Assembly: GCA_039000515.1 (NCBI GenBank)
Contig: JBCFYV010000024.1
Span: forward strand, 38,366,035-38,430,034
From: Timema cristinae
Taxonomy: Eukaryota; Arthropoda; Insecta; Phasmatodea; Timematidae
Length of the DNA stretch: 64,000 nt
Direction: 5' to 3'
Shown: positions 22,915 to 33,714 of the stretch, piece by piece
Numbering within the stretch: position 1 is the stretch's first letter
How the letters are laid out: each line of letters opens with the position of its first letter
Made by a program: the position numbers and the translations under genes
Notes under the pieces: model-generated
Databases searched by the model: none
What the model was told of the DNA's origin: nothing
The model's input: the letters and a program-made list of their open reading frames with translations, nothing else

Positions 22915-23100
22915 TGTGCGTGTGTATATATATATATATATATTTGTACAGATGTATATATATATATATATATATATATTTGTACAAATGTAATATGTAT
23001 ATATTTGTACAAATGTAATATGTATGTATTATATATGTAATATGTATATATTTTGTACAAATGTAATATGTATTTATATGTATAAATGTATATATAAATA
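22915..23100. repeat. TA microsatellite with a short minisatellite
   Basis: Two long TA runs are followed by several copies of a unit around ATTTGTACAAATGTAATATG, itself partly palindromic (TTTGTACAAA). The strongly Ile/Tyr-rich opposed frames here are artefacts. Confidence 0.85.
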
Positions 23101-23102
23101 TC

Positions 23103-23347
23103 TTTAAAAGCATGTATTACAACCTGTTCAGGCTATAAGCATGTGTAGTAATTACGTTAATGATTTACTGATGAAGGTGGGATTTAGAGGAATTGTATCC
23201 ACACATGCGTGAAGAAAAAGTAGGAACCATTTAGGGAAAACCACCCTCACTACACGCGATTGGAATTTGAACCCGACCTACCTGTAATCGGCAGTATAGT
23301 CTAATAAGATATTGACACCTTAGACCATTTGGCCACCGAAGCATGTT
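23103..23347 (-). mobile_element. SINE-B copy
   Basis: Minus-strand head (GGTGGCCAAATGGTCTAAGG), box-B-like GGGTTCAAATTCC, body with TTTCCCTAAATGG, and a decayed tail. It is used here to recognise the split copy at 21141-21945. Confidence 0.7.
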
Positions 23348-23461
23348 CACAGGAATATTACTTTGAACCCTAACTGGAACTCGAACCAGTAAAACGAGGT
23401 AAACAGTGGTATTACTAAACCTATGTTTGATTGTAGCCAAGTTAAAGTAAGATTAATACTT

Positions 23462-23575
23462 GCCCGAACTGGTGGTCAAGCGAACATTGGTAATAGTCTC
23501 TTAGTCTGGTCTGCTTGTGATGGGGATCTTGGAGTTTGAATAAAGGCTTTGTACATTAAGATGTTATTTCCCTCT
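23462..23575 (+). mobile_element. SINE-B-like head, degenerate
   Basis: A head-like block (CTGGTGGTCAAGCG) and a box-B-like GGAGTTTGAATAAAG in family order. Weak match. Confidence 0.35.
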
Positions 23576-23579
23576 CTTT

Positions 23580-24690
23580 TATACAATGATCATTGAGGTA
23601 TATCTCCAAGAATAGTCTACTTCCTCATCCTGACATGGTAAAATTACAGATAAAACAGGACGGTTGTTAAAATTGAGTGAATAAAAACACCGGAGAATTA
23701 ATGTGTATTTAATTATTAAAGTTATACTTCTTTAGGTACGTTATGAAAAAATGATGAAGTGAAATTTTAAGATGCGCGCGCATCACTGTAACACAAAAGT
23801 AACAGGTTGAAGCTAAACCGCTCATTAAGTCTCGAAAAAAAAAAGATACCAACAAAATTAAAATAGAACCTCTGTTAGTCGCGCATGTTGGTACGCTCGT
23901 CACCTCTGATCACTGTTTTCATGTATATAATATTTATCCACATGTTTCTAGTTTCTACATTCACAACACGTGTTTTAGTTTCATACAAGTGCGAATTATA
24001 TATGTGCTAATAAATTATATTCAGTAGTGATTTAAATTGAATATTTTGATTAATATTATTTACTATTCGTAAATATTAGTGAAAAAAATGTGCTTATAGA
24101 CATTTTCAATTTGTCCAATATAATTGAGGTTAACTATCCGTATGTATTATTTATTGATATAAATTAAAATATTATTATTTAACATAATTAATACTAAATA
24201 TTGTTAAATTATTAATGTTAAATTATTATTGTTAAATATTTATTATTGGTTATTTAATATTTACAAAATAAAGAAATAAAATTAATAAAACATTTAATAA
24301 AAAATTTGTGATAAAAATTTAAATCGAACATTAAATTAAAATATTAATTTTTAATATTTATTATTAAATTGAATGAATAATAAATATTTATATTTAATGA
24401 TGCCAAAGAAGTATAACTTCTCACGCGTGTACATAAGTACACACACCCATTTTTTTTATGTCTTAGGAAACAAAGCTTTAAGTTTAGGATAGACCCCCAC
24501 ATGTAGCTCAAGGTGTCAGTCTCGCAATGTATATTGAAATGCCGTTAATGGAGAATTTCAGGCTGCAATTTATAACGGATGCATTAGGGGTAGCCTTTAA
24601 CATGTTTGTTATCACATTTTTCCTCCTAATCTCTACAAGATGATGAGAATGGACAATCTATTAATTACCATCCTTATCCTTGGCCCAAAA
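23580..24690. other. AT-rich DNA with an extreme AT block
   Basis: From about 24040 to 24410 the sequence is almost entirely A and T, with repeated TTAAATTATTA-like words. No gene. It could act as a scaffold-attachment-like or easily unwound region, but that is only suggested by composition. Confidence 0.5.
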
Positions 24691-24694
24691 CTAA

Positions 24695-25100
24695 GCCGCT
24701 TTTAAGGTGGGGATGTAAGGAATGCGAGGAAAGGCCAGTATTTTTGCAGCTTATATAGCAAAACGTTTCTTTGACTAAAATAAGATAAAATATTGCTCCA
24801 GTAGAAAATTGTTTAATTTTCTTCAAATGGTAATATCAACAGTTGTTGAATATCTGTTATTAGCATAGTGGCATCTGATTAAAAACTTTTTTAAATGGAT
24901 ATAAAAATTTTCATTAATTTCTAGGACATCCTTGACAGATATTCGACATCTGTGGATATCACTATGTGAAGAAAATTAAATTAAGCTTTTGTTACTAGAG
25001 AAATATATATTTTTTAATTTTTGAAAAGAAATGTTTGTTATAAAAACGGAAAAAAATATCACTGGCCTTTTCTAGCGTCGTTTTCCATCTCACCTTAACT
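24695..25100. mobile_element. foldback MITE, family M1, copy 1
   Basis: Arms of about 190 bp are inverted copies. The left has GAAAGGCCAGTA, TTTAATTTTCTTC and GTTGTTGAATATCTGT; the right carries their complements (CACTGGCCTTTTC, GAAGAAAATTAAATTAAGC, GACAGATATTCGAC). The same inner arm sequence recurs as an inverted pair at 48440-48800, which shows a repeat family. No transposase and no sure target duplication. Confidence 0.65.
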
Positions 25101-25104
25101 ATGG

Positions 25105-25930
25105 CACTAAGCGTGCAGTCTCAAAATGCATGGGAGAAAGAACACTTAAGACCTTATACCTATACCATACATACGTATCTCAGTCTTTCCGCAGAGTTAA
25201 ACAGAACATACGTGGTGTACTCTTTTGATTCTTAATTCATTTAGTCAGTGACAAACGAGGGTTGGTTTTAGTTGTGGGATTTTGCCCCGCAGTAACGGTA
25301 CTGTAATGTGGTGCGCTATAGATCCTATGATAATGGGGTACAGCTTAATTATCTCAGTCTAGACTCAAAGCGCATTAACTCGCGCTATTTTCATAGTAAG
25401 ATACCACTTGGTATATATACACTTACTGTGCAATTCCTATGTAAAATTACGGTACATCTGGGATGTATAACTTTGTTCAAAAATATTTCCATAAAATCTG
25501 TGACCATACAATACAGGGTATATCTTAGTAATTAATAAGTACATCACTGTTTTAAAAAATTAAATTTTCCATTGAATTTTCCGTTATGATTTTGTTTATG
25601 TTATTTTATTAAAGATAATTAAAATCAAATAATAAATATTTTGAAATGATTCTTTAATCAGGCATTCCTGGAAAAGTACTAATACAAAACTAAAATATTT
25701 AAAGATAAAATAAAGGCGAATTCTAAAATTTACGTAAAATGCTATATTTTGAATCTGTGAGATTCTTTTCCATGATTTATAAAATGTAATACTTTTCTTT
25801 TCAAGCTAATCGAGAATATCATGAAATTACAGTGGTTCCTAAAGCTAATATCGATAATGTTGAAAACGAAGAATTAGAATAGGATGATTCTAATCAAACT
25901 AGGAATATTTTGAAATAGTTTTTATATTAT
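25105..25930. other. AT-rich DNA, nothing recognised
   Basis: The 75-codon frame near 25308 has no recognisable motif and is treated as chance. Confidence 0.5.
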
Positions 25931-25934
25931 TATT

Positions 25935-26061
25935 ATGCCAGGCCTCCACCGTGGTTCAGATTCCACGTTAAACTGTAGGTCCTTCATTTCATCTCAAATC
26001 ACCCTACCATTGCACTTTAGCGTAAGAGCGTATAACCCGAACGGGTAGTAAGACGTGGTGC

Positions 26062-26102
<41 letters not shown>

Positions 26103-26103
26103 T
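25935..26103 (+). mobile_element. SINE-A lacking its tRNA head
   Basis: Starts abruptly at ATGCCAGGCCTCCACCGTGG, in the middle of the full-length element, and continues to a complete tail (CCCGAACGGGTAGTAAGACG) and TAA repeats. The breakpoint nearly coincides with those of the copies at 40721 and 45178. The target duplication is obscured by ATT repeats on both sides. Confidence 0.8.
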
Positions 26104-26109
26104 ATCTAT

Positions 26110-27320
26110 TATTAAACTTTAATTTTCTATGTACGTTCTCATATCAAGAGAAATTATTTTGATAGAGGAAAAAAAATATCCCAAGACTATGGCGAATATT
26201 TACGATTTTTTGTAAATATGAACTAAAAAAAATTCAGTTTTATAATTCTGTCTGTCCCGATATCTTTCTGGGTGCCCTGGCTTGGATCCAAAATGGTTTG
26301 ATAAATTTTGTTAAAACTATAATTTTAGATTTTATAGGGATTTACCACAAAATAGTTTATTTTAAATTTTACCATATTCCTTCAATTAAGGATAGTTTAC
26401 TGATGAATATTTTTTACGAAAATAGGAAACTCATTTGCCACCATAGTGGGGGAAATAATATGACTATTATATTTAAATTTCTTAATCCGTTTTATCAATA
26501 TTGGGAAAAATACCCAGGAAAATCTTTTATATTTTTCAAAAAATATCTCCATTTTATTTATACCGAACCAGTTTTTAATAAACATACATGTATACTCAAA
26601 TATTTTAAAATCTGGCTTTGGAATGAAGGTGCTTGTAAACAGGTGCTACTAATTTTTAAATTTCAATACTTTACGTGCAGTAGATATCGTGCAATGCTCA
26701 TGACAGACAAACAATGTATTCAACTTATTAGTATAGACGCAAAGTAAACCATTAGAAGGTATTATTGGAAGCCCTTAATAAATAAAATTTGCATATTTCT
26801 GGATTATCATAATTTAATGACTTTCATTCAATTTTGGAGGTAGAAGATAAGCTACATGTAAAAACTACTTCGCTCATACCCCCAAGTGAGTTTTCTTTGC
26901 AAGGGAATGTAAACTGATGTAATTATGGTGACATTCTATTCCACTTAAATAAACTTTAATTTTATGTACCCTTGTTTACCCTGTCAATCAGAAAGCTTAC
27001 CTCGCTTAAAAGATAAGGTAATCGTGTTACTTAATCTTTCTAATAAGATTGCTACCATTCATGTCTTGGATCACAATTTTATTAAATTTAAATATCCTTG
27101 AGTTTTAAGCACCTGAGACCATCCTTATAATGGTTGTTATTATTAATCACTAACATCGGTGGGTACCTGGGTTAATTACTATACTTTCCTATCGTCTTTC
27201 TTTAATGATTACTGGTAGTTCGGGACATGAACCCCGGCTAGGTGTACTAAGATGGCTACCTTGGAATAATTTCCTACTCTTTCTACACGCAGATCCGCAT
27301 ACATTTACTTTAATTCTACA
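26110..27320. other. AT-rich DNA, low-copy repeat traces
   Basis: A 149-codon frame (26298-26744) is the longest in the window but is rich in Phe, Ile, Lys and Tyr as expected of AT-rich sequence. Its end (about 26640-26710) is similar to 35150-35215, suggesting a dispersed repeat. The block near 26885-26930 matches part of 2945-3000. A box-B-like GGGGTTCATGTCCC lies on the minus strand near 27225. Confidence 0.4.
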
Positions 27321-27324
27321 GTTA

Positions 27325-27572
27325 TCTGCTTCGCAGGCCACATGGTCTGAGGTGGTATTCTTGAAATGGATTTGCTGCCAATGATGGGGATATCGTGGTT
27401 CAACCCCAGTCAAGTGTAATAGATGGTTTTTCCTATATAGTTTTGCATTCTACTTTAAAGCAAATACGGGTGAACTTTCTCTAAATTCAAACTTCCTTGT
27501 CCATATAACATTAGTGTAATCAGCAGATAGACGTATAGCCCACACGGATAGTAATACGTGGTGGTAACAAAA
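27325..27572 (+). mobile_element. SINE-B copy
   Basis: Head GCAGGCCACATGGTCTGAGG, box-B-like GTGGTTCAACCCC, body TTTTTCCTATATAGTTTTGC and tail GTATAGCCCACACGGATAG then TAATACGTGGTGGTAA. The tail stem is partly mutated. Confidence 0.7.
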
Positions 27573-28007
27573 GATTGTACCGTTCTTATTCCTACTCCCT
27601 TAGTTTAATTATATGTAATGTGTAATAAGACATGACATGTTACAAAATATTCAACCCCTCGCATATCTGTGGCCCTGTGATGTCTTACTGACTGTTCTTT
27701 TGGTGAGGAATAATGTTTGTCTTCGTCAAGTTTTTCGCTGAACATTCGCGTAGTTTCTCTTGGCAGTCGTTGTCAAGTCGTTAATTAAATAGCTCGTCCC
27801 TATATTTTAGTAAGTCCTGCCCACTTAGTCACCAGTCTCAGTCTCCTTCATGTAACCTTCTCCGACTCTTCTCATGGGGAAAGAGATGAGACCACTTACT
27901 CCAAAAGTCTAGTACTTTCTTGCTAAGCATTCCTCTAACGTCAGAAGGGACGGAAAATAAAACAAGCATGGGCAAAAAAAAAACACATGACTTTAACCAA
28001 GTATCCT

Positions 28008-28010
<3 letters not shown>

Positions 28011-28043
<33 letters not shown>

Positions 28044-28305
28044 GCACCGCGTCTTACTACCCGTTCGGGTTATATGCACTTACGCTAATTGTAATGGTAG
28101 AGTGATTGTGAGATGAAATGAAGGATCTACAGTTTAACGTGGAATCCGAACCACGGGGGCGGCCTGGCATTCCCCACATTCACAAGATGTCTTGTCAGAG
28201 GTGAAGGAAGGGTTTGGAAATCAGATAAATCTGTGCCGGGACCGAGGATTGAACCCCGGCCGCCAGCACAGAAGTCTTACACCTTACCCCTAGACCACCA
28301 GGTCA
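28011..28305 (-). mobile_element. SINE-A, full length, intact boundaries
   Basis: A clean copy: head on the minus strand with box A TGGTCTAGGGGTAAGG and box B GGGTTCAATCC, full body, intact tail hairpin and about ten TAA units. The 14-bp target duplication CCAAGTATCCTGTA is perfect (27997-28010 and 28306-28319), marking a recent insertion. An internal RNA polymerase III promoter could in principle be active. Confidence 0.93.
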
Positions 28306-28394
28306 CCAAGTATCCTGTAAGAAAGAGAAGACACTAGGGCTCAGGAATGTAGTATGCAATAGGATAAGAGAAAACTAAATAAGTCTAAGGTAAA

Positions 28395-28620
28395 CAAATT
28401 AAAACCTGCTTCGGTGCATGATTTAATGCGCTACTCTGGTTTAGGACTAGACTGCCAATAAGAGGGTAGATCGAGGTTAGAATCTCAGTCTGGGGGGCTA
28501 AGGATGTTTTTTTCCCCAAAATAGTTTTCCACTCTCACTCCAGGCAAATCACTAACACCATTAGTCTGATTAGTACATAAGCATATAACCCAAACGGTTA
28601 GTAAGACGCAATGCTAAGAA
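28395..28620 (+). mobile_element. SINE-B copy
   Basis: Head CTGCTTCGGTGCATGATT, box-B-like GAGGTTAGAATCTCAG, body TTTTCCACTCTCACTCCAGG and tail CATATAACCCAAACGGTTAG. The tail keeps an AACC/GGTT stem despite substitutions. Confidence 0.72.
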
Positions 28621-28681
28621 AACCAATCAAGACTTAGTGATGGGCTATATTTAAAAATTTTAGTTCTCTGTATCGGTAGGC

Positions 28682-28855
28682 ACGTGAACTAACTGTTGAG
28701 TGCATCTAGTCCAAATTACCGCAATGGGATGGTCAGAGATTGAGTATCAGTTAGGTATTCTGAGTGTTAAATGGTTTCCTATCTCCTCTTATAAAAAGGT
28801 AAGTAAACTTATTCTAAAATTCTACCTTCCTCATCCTTTATTTATTAGTTAAATC
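28682..28855 (+). mobile_element. SINE-B, degenerate copy
   Basis: Blocks GTCAGAGATTGAGTATCAG and AAATGGTTTCCTATCTCC follow the family order; the tail is lost. Confidence 0.45.
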
Positions 28856-29189
28856 CTCGCTATTATCAAATCAATCTAGATGAGATTAATGATTTTGAAA
28901 ATAAAATCAAAATTACATTTTAAATGTGTAGCTGTGATTTTATATTGTGTCTAAACTCAGACTAAGAGATAACCAGTGACTTTATATTAATATCCTTTTA
29001 AAACTCAGTTATTAACAAATCAAATCGTAATAGAATTGTGCAAATATATTATCAATTGAATAGTATACCAACAATATTTGAAAACTGAATTAAGACAGTA
29101 ATCACAGCAGGTAGTTTTTCATAAGTAAAGTCTGAAACTTTATTTTTCTGTTCAATTTTCAATTTTATATCACATTTTACCATTGATGA

Positions 29190-29497
29190 AAACACCTCCA
29201 TGTTCTAGTGGTTATATTTCCTGGATATAGATCCAGAGGTCCCGGGTTCGATCCCTGGAGCTTCCAGATTTTCTGTGCAGCTGATGGTCTGAAACGCGGT
29301 CAATTCAGTCTTCTTATGACAAATGAGAAGCTATCCTAACGAAAAAGTAGTTGTCTAGAAAACTGATACTAACAGCCAAAGGATTCGTTGTATTGACCAG
29401 ATGACACCCCCTATCCGGGGATGTTGGTAATATATTCGTTAAAAAACGGTGGCCGTTAGTTCCCTATGGCTATTTTGTGGAATGGCGCTATTAAATT
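29190..29497 (+). mobile_element. SINE-C, best-preserved head
   Basis: Head with box A TGTTCTAGTGGTTA and a strong box B GGGTTCGATCCC. The body includes TCAATTCAGTC and ATGACAAATGAGAAGC, then ACGGTGGCCGTTAGTTCC and a T-rich end. The cloverleaf is not complete, so this is a SINE rather than a tRNA gene. Confidence 0.72.
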
Positions 29498-29499
29498 TG

Positions 29500-29640
29500 T
29501 TTTTGTATATTGATGAAATAACGGCCTTGTTACTTGGTTTTGTGTCTGTTATAGTATTGGGCTATCTTTAAAGTTGTATGCAGTTATTAAATTAGGTTCG
29601 GAAAGTGCACGGAAAATATCCCTTATATATAAAAATTTCG
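29500..29640 (+). mobile_element. SINE-D 3' fragment
   Basis: Ends with GGTTCGGAAAGTGCACGG, close to the SINE-D tail GGCTCAGAAAGTGCACC at 39216. Only the 3' part is present, directly after SINE-C. Confidence 0.5.
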
Positions 29641-29960
29641 AATAAAAGTGAGTTATATTTTATTTATTGTTTGGCTATTGCTTCCGAAGCAGATATAAGC
29701 TAATGCATTTTATATATTAAAGTCCAATCCAATATTTGTCTTGGTCAATTCGTAAACAAAGAAATATATTGAAGTTCTGATATAAGTAATCAAATCTGTA
29801 TTTGCGCAATAAAAATATTATTATTATCATTATTATTCAATTGGCGCTTGACCATGAGTGGCGTATTTTTACTAAGCTCCGCAAGTGACCTCATTCCCTG
29901 TGCTGAGGGTTGTGCGTGCTTGATTAACCTTAGGCCTGGTGAATTGATATTTAATTCAAT

Positions 29961-31075
29961 ATGCAGGGCAATGAGGACAATTGTGCTAAATGCTCCTGTG
30001 CATTATTTGGCCGAAAACGATTCATTTGGTGTTCTGGCCCTTATAAAGCAACGTTTTATCTTGACTGTCTCAAAATTAACGAGACAATATAAGGTGTTTT
30101 TTTTTAATGAGGTTTTCACTTTCAAGAGTGACCCATGTACCAAAAAGGCTAGAGCTTCATTTGGTTGGGGACTACACCCTAACAAAATCTACTTCTGCAC
30201 CCATTCTTCCAGAGTGGCCGCAGAAGCCGCCTCAGTTAAAGAAGTCTTTTGAGGAGCTACTCAAAGCTCTATCAGCTGATAGGTAGGCAGTCACGGTACA
30301 GCTTTTATAAACTCCCTGATTATCATGGTATACGATAACGCCGTGCTTATGTCCCAAATTTCTGAGTTTTTAGCTTCCAGAACCCCAGTTTTCTTGGTTT
30401 TAGTCGAAACTCAATGCTTCTTATCTTCGGAATCTTCTATTCCAATTGAATCTTCCGCTTCTACATCTCACCTATCTAATTCACTGAATTCACCCAAATT
30501 AACATTTAGACAAGCTTTAAATTCCAATAGCTCTTTTGTCGACACTTAAGTCTGTTGTGCAATCACCAAGTGGGTCACAGTCTGCGTCAGCAGGCGCTTA
30601 TGATGTTTTTGCGGTGGTGTCGCGTCGTAAAAACAATTCAGAAAATTCCAAAGTGCGTGAGGATCCACCGGTTCAGCGCTCGCGTGCCAGAAAGTTGCTG
30701 ACTGGTAATAAGACAGTCACCGACCTACAAACAGTGAACATAGTTTTTTAAAAAATCTCTATTCGTTACTCGTTTTTCTCCTGAAGTATCTTCTCTTGTT
30801 ATTCAATCTTATTTGACTAAAGAATTAATCTTGAATACCTTGTCTGTTCAAATTTGGAACTTAAATTTAACTCATTACTCCTTCCACATTTCTGCAAGGA
30901 AAATTATTTTCCCATGATAAACAATGGTGATATTTGGCCATCTGGTTGTCTCATTGCACCTTACTATATGAAGTTGCTGCCTGGGCCGATAGTCTGTGAG
31001 GAGTCCCCCTGTGTGTCTGCCCCTGTAAAGGCTGCTGTTGCATCTGACCTTGGCTCTCAAGAGGATTCAACTTGA
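29961..31075 (+). pseudogene. LINE-3 ORF1 remnant with PHD-type zinc finger
   Basis: From ATG at 29961 one frame reads MQGNEDNCAKCSCALFGRKR, with further Cys residues (WCSGPY, then FYLDCLKI), fitting the C-x2-C and later Cys pattern of the PHD finger found in many LINE ORF1 proteins. Later blocks in other frames include LKKSFEELLKALSADR and, near the end, PMINNGDIWPSGCLIAPYY, a conserved C-terminal ORF1 block. A frame stop follows at 31073-31075. At least three frameshifts and several stops disrupt it. The family is known to bind RNA and escort the LINE transcript; this copy is dead. The 134-codon frame from 29848 is an out-of-frame shadow of it. Confidence 0.75.
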
Positions 31076-31139
31076 ACCCCACTCGTGACCATCGATGGAG
31101 GTCTGGAGGCTACTTCCCAAGCCATCTCCCAGTGAATAA

Positions 31140-31506
31140 GTGATATTCTATTATAATATCAAAATATTTGTTATCTACAAACCTAAGCAAGAAAATTATT
31201 TACAAATGTTTGTTTGAATGAATTCTCTATTATTTGTTTGGTTCAAACTTGGCTCTCTAGTGAGTTTTTTAATAAAAAATACTTTCCCCCTAACTATAAT
31301 GTTTATAGAAACGATAGATTATATGATGACGCTACTATCTCAAGGGGTGGTGGTGTTCTCATTTCTGTCATTGATTCTATTTCTGGTGTCGCCAGGAGAA
31401 CTGACCCAGATAATAATATGGAATGTGATTGGATTGAAATCCCAACATTTGATTGCCAAAAACTGTCAATTGGGAACATGTATCTTTCTCCCCAAATAAA
31501 AGTCTA
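31140..31506 (+). pseudogene. LINE-3 ORF2 endonuclease remnant
   Basis: The frame reads NEFSIICLVQTWLSSEFFNK, then YNVYRNDR and SRGGGVLISV, the N-terminal part of an APE-type LINE endonuclease. The catalytic glutamate of the usual ETWL motif is Gln here (QTWL), consistent with an inactive copy. The frame ends at about 31506 before the middle and last catalytic blocks. An overlapping frame in another phase is a shadow. Confidence 0.75.
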
Positions 31507-31560
31507 AGCATTTAAGAGTTACTTTACATTTCTTGAAGGTGCTTTGGCTAACTATTCCTA

Positions 31561-31614
31561 ACGAGGACTGAACCCTGGACCCCCAGTACAGAAGTCTGAC
31601 ATCTTACCCCTCGA
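31561..31614 (-). mobile_element. SINE-A head fragment
   Basis: Only the tRNA-like head remains. The plus strand shows the complement of box B (GGACTGAACCC) and CAGAAGTCTGACATCTTACC. Body and tail are absent, the opposite of the headless copies, and the break may be linked to the truncation of LINE-3 just upstream. Confidence 0.7.
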
Positions 31615-31619
31615 TCGAG

Positions 31620-32110
31620 CAATAAATAAAAATGATACAGTACTCCACACACTTTCTAGCTCCTTTACCCGAAAATGGTAGATATTTAGTAAAAACTCTT
31701 AATACATGTTGAATAAAAGGATAAATATAGTTTCAGAAACATTAATGGAAAAATACCATCAAATTTCACCAAATAGCATAAATTAAATAACATACACTGC
31801 TACATAAACTTTTTGAGAAATAAAGCAGCATTTTGTTTATCAAAGCATATAACAATAAACTTCCCATTTCCCAGAAATCTATTTAAAAATGTAGTTGCCA
31901 ATAGCTCAGAAATTATTGATTTATAAAAATATATCTAAACTTTTATTGTTATTTTTAATAGTATGTATTACATTTTTCAATGATAAGTAATTTTGTATCT
32001 CAAATATTTGCAGAGATATAAAAATGTATGCTTAGGTAAAATACTCTATAATGAAGTTTTTTGGGAAACTGAGATCATCCATTTTGTATGTAATGTTAAA
32101 CACTGCCTAT
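31620..32110. other. AT-rich DNA, nothing recognised
   Basis: No coding or repeat signature. Confidence 0.5.
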
Positions 32111-32112
32111 CT

Positions 32113-32328
32113 CACAGACAAATAATATAACCAAAGATTCAAACTCCAGGTTAAAATAGTTGCACTCCTTTCGGCAGCTATAGTACTTCAACACTATGAT
32201 CACTGCGGTTAGTCCTATCATCATTCAGCAGTGACACTAGCGCGGACCAGTGTTGAAGGACTCAAGCTGGCAAAAGGAGCGGAGCAAAACCCCCGTAAGG
32301 TTGAGAGTCTGTTTATTATTTGTCTGTG
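32113..32328. mobile_element. small foldback MITE
   Basis: Terminal inverted repeats CACAGACAAATAATA, with arm similarity continuing inward (CTCCTTTCGGCAGC against CTCCTTTTGCCAGC, and CTTCAACACT). Flanking 8-mers GCCTATCT and GTCTAGGT match at 5 of 8, so an old hAT-type duplication is possible but unproven. No coding capacity. Confidence 0.6.
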
Positions 32329-32334
32329 GTCTAG

Positions 32335-33710
32335 GTAAGAATTTTAATCAAAATAATTAAAAATGATTTTGTTAAACTCAATTATCCCTTTATAACCTTC
32401 AGTAAACTAGAACTTTGGATTAGTGATCTTTTCCAAAAACTCTTAAGGGGGAACCTTTTAGACCGATGGTTAATTTTTTTTTTTTTTCTTAAGGACCGAA
32501 ATATAAACCCACAGATAAACAGACAGATGGCGTTGCAAAAACCGCTTTTTCTGTTTCAGGTGGACATTAAACTTTGACATTTATCAAAATCTCACTTTTG
32601 ATTTTTTTTTTTTTGCGATCACAATAATTCTATATCCAAGTGGTCGAGATAAAGCAAATACACAACTTTGATGATCTAAGCGTGCATGACCTCTTACTCA
32701 CACGCAAACATGTAGGCACATTTTATTCATCGTGGGCTAATGGTCAATTAAAATGAATCGAAAGCCGTGCGTTCCACTTCGTTATCCATTGGACATCGGA
32801 AATCATACGACCCCCCATCTACCTACCCTTTCTCTTTGTTTTTAGCCCTCATTCGCTGAAACCACCAACATACTAACCTGATTGGCTGAAATGTTTGGAA
32901 GCAAGAGTCCAAAAGGAAAATAACGATGACAGAATTTGAATAATCTCCCTAGGGTATTTAATTTTCCAGTAGGCATTATTATGACATCGGAAAAGGGAAC
33001 GAGCTTTTATGTAGGATGTGTGTTAGTAGAACAATCAGCTACCAATAATATTTTCGACACAAAATATATCATTAATGTGATGTGTAGAAAACTATACTAG
33101 ATTAAATGTTTATTTATTTTAAACAATCTGTAATGACATTTTATGTAGATTTCCAATATTTGGGGATTTGACTCAAATTTATTTTTTCAAATATTATTTA
33201 AATATAATATGTATTTATATTAAAAATATAAACTAGCTATACATTTGAACCTCCTTTGACACATGGGTTGAAGCTTGAATCTCAGCTGTTCTCATCGTGG
33301 CAGTGGTGGCTCGTTGACTATTAACAAGGACAAACTATACCATGATTTTGATAGTAATCCCGTTCTGTAAGTCCTTATTTTGGATTCGAATCCTTTCATA
33401 ATGGACTGCCTACCACCGTTCTGGAACGCCTACTAAAATACAACCATACAGTAGGATTCCTGTACGGAATAAGGCCTTTCGGAACGGTCTTTCTACCAAA
33501 CACAAGGTGTAAATACGATGGAACACTATCACCCATCTTGTAGGACACATCTTCCATCTGTTATTCCGTTGGAGTTTGTAACATTTTATTACCCCTTCGT
33601 AGCTTATTAAGATGAGTTTATTTTATGTTTTCACCTTATATTCTTGCGCAAATTCAGGCGCACGTCTTACATATAATTCCCTGCTCTTTCCTAACGTACT
33701 TACATACATT
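32335..33710. other. AT-rich DNA, unrecognised
   Basis: Contains T runs (32468-32487, 32600-32612) and a moderately GC stretch around 33290-33560 with no recognised motif. Confidence 0.45.
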
Positions 33711-33714
33711 CATT

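Larger units (their letters stand above)
29840..31515 (+). mobile_element. LINE-3: ORF1 plus start of ORF2, degenerate
   Basis: A 5' portion of a third LINE. It keeps the arrangement ORF1 (PHD finger at the start, conserved block at the end) followed by ORF2 (endonuclease). It breaks off within the endonuclease domain, so no RT is present. All frames are broken. The ORF1 type is one I associate with CR1/Jockey-group LINEs of arthropods. Loss of the 3' part, rather than the usual 5' truncation, suggests later deletion or rearrangement near 31515. Confidence 0.75.

Noticed and set aside
22795..23113. Tyr/Ile-repeat proteins
   Set aside because: They are translations of TA microsatellites.
26298..26747. 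Longest open frame (149 codons) as a gene
   Set aside because: Composition is Phe/Ile/Lys/Tyr-rich as AT-rich DNA dictates, no motif is recognised, and its end overlaps a repeat also found near 35150.
29195..29270. A tRNA gene at the SINE-C head
   Set aside because: The B box is excellent but the cloverleaf is incomplete, and the same body follows in two other copies.
29848..30252. 134-codon frame as a protein gene
   Set aside because: It runs out of frame over LINE-3 ORF1; the true frame starts at 29961 and shows the zinc-finger cysteines.
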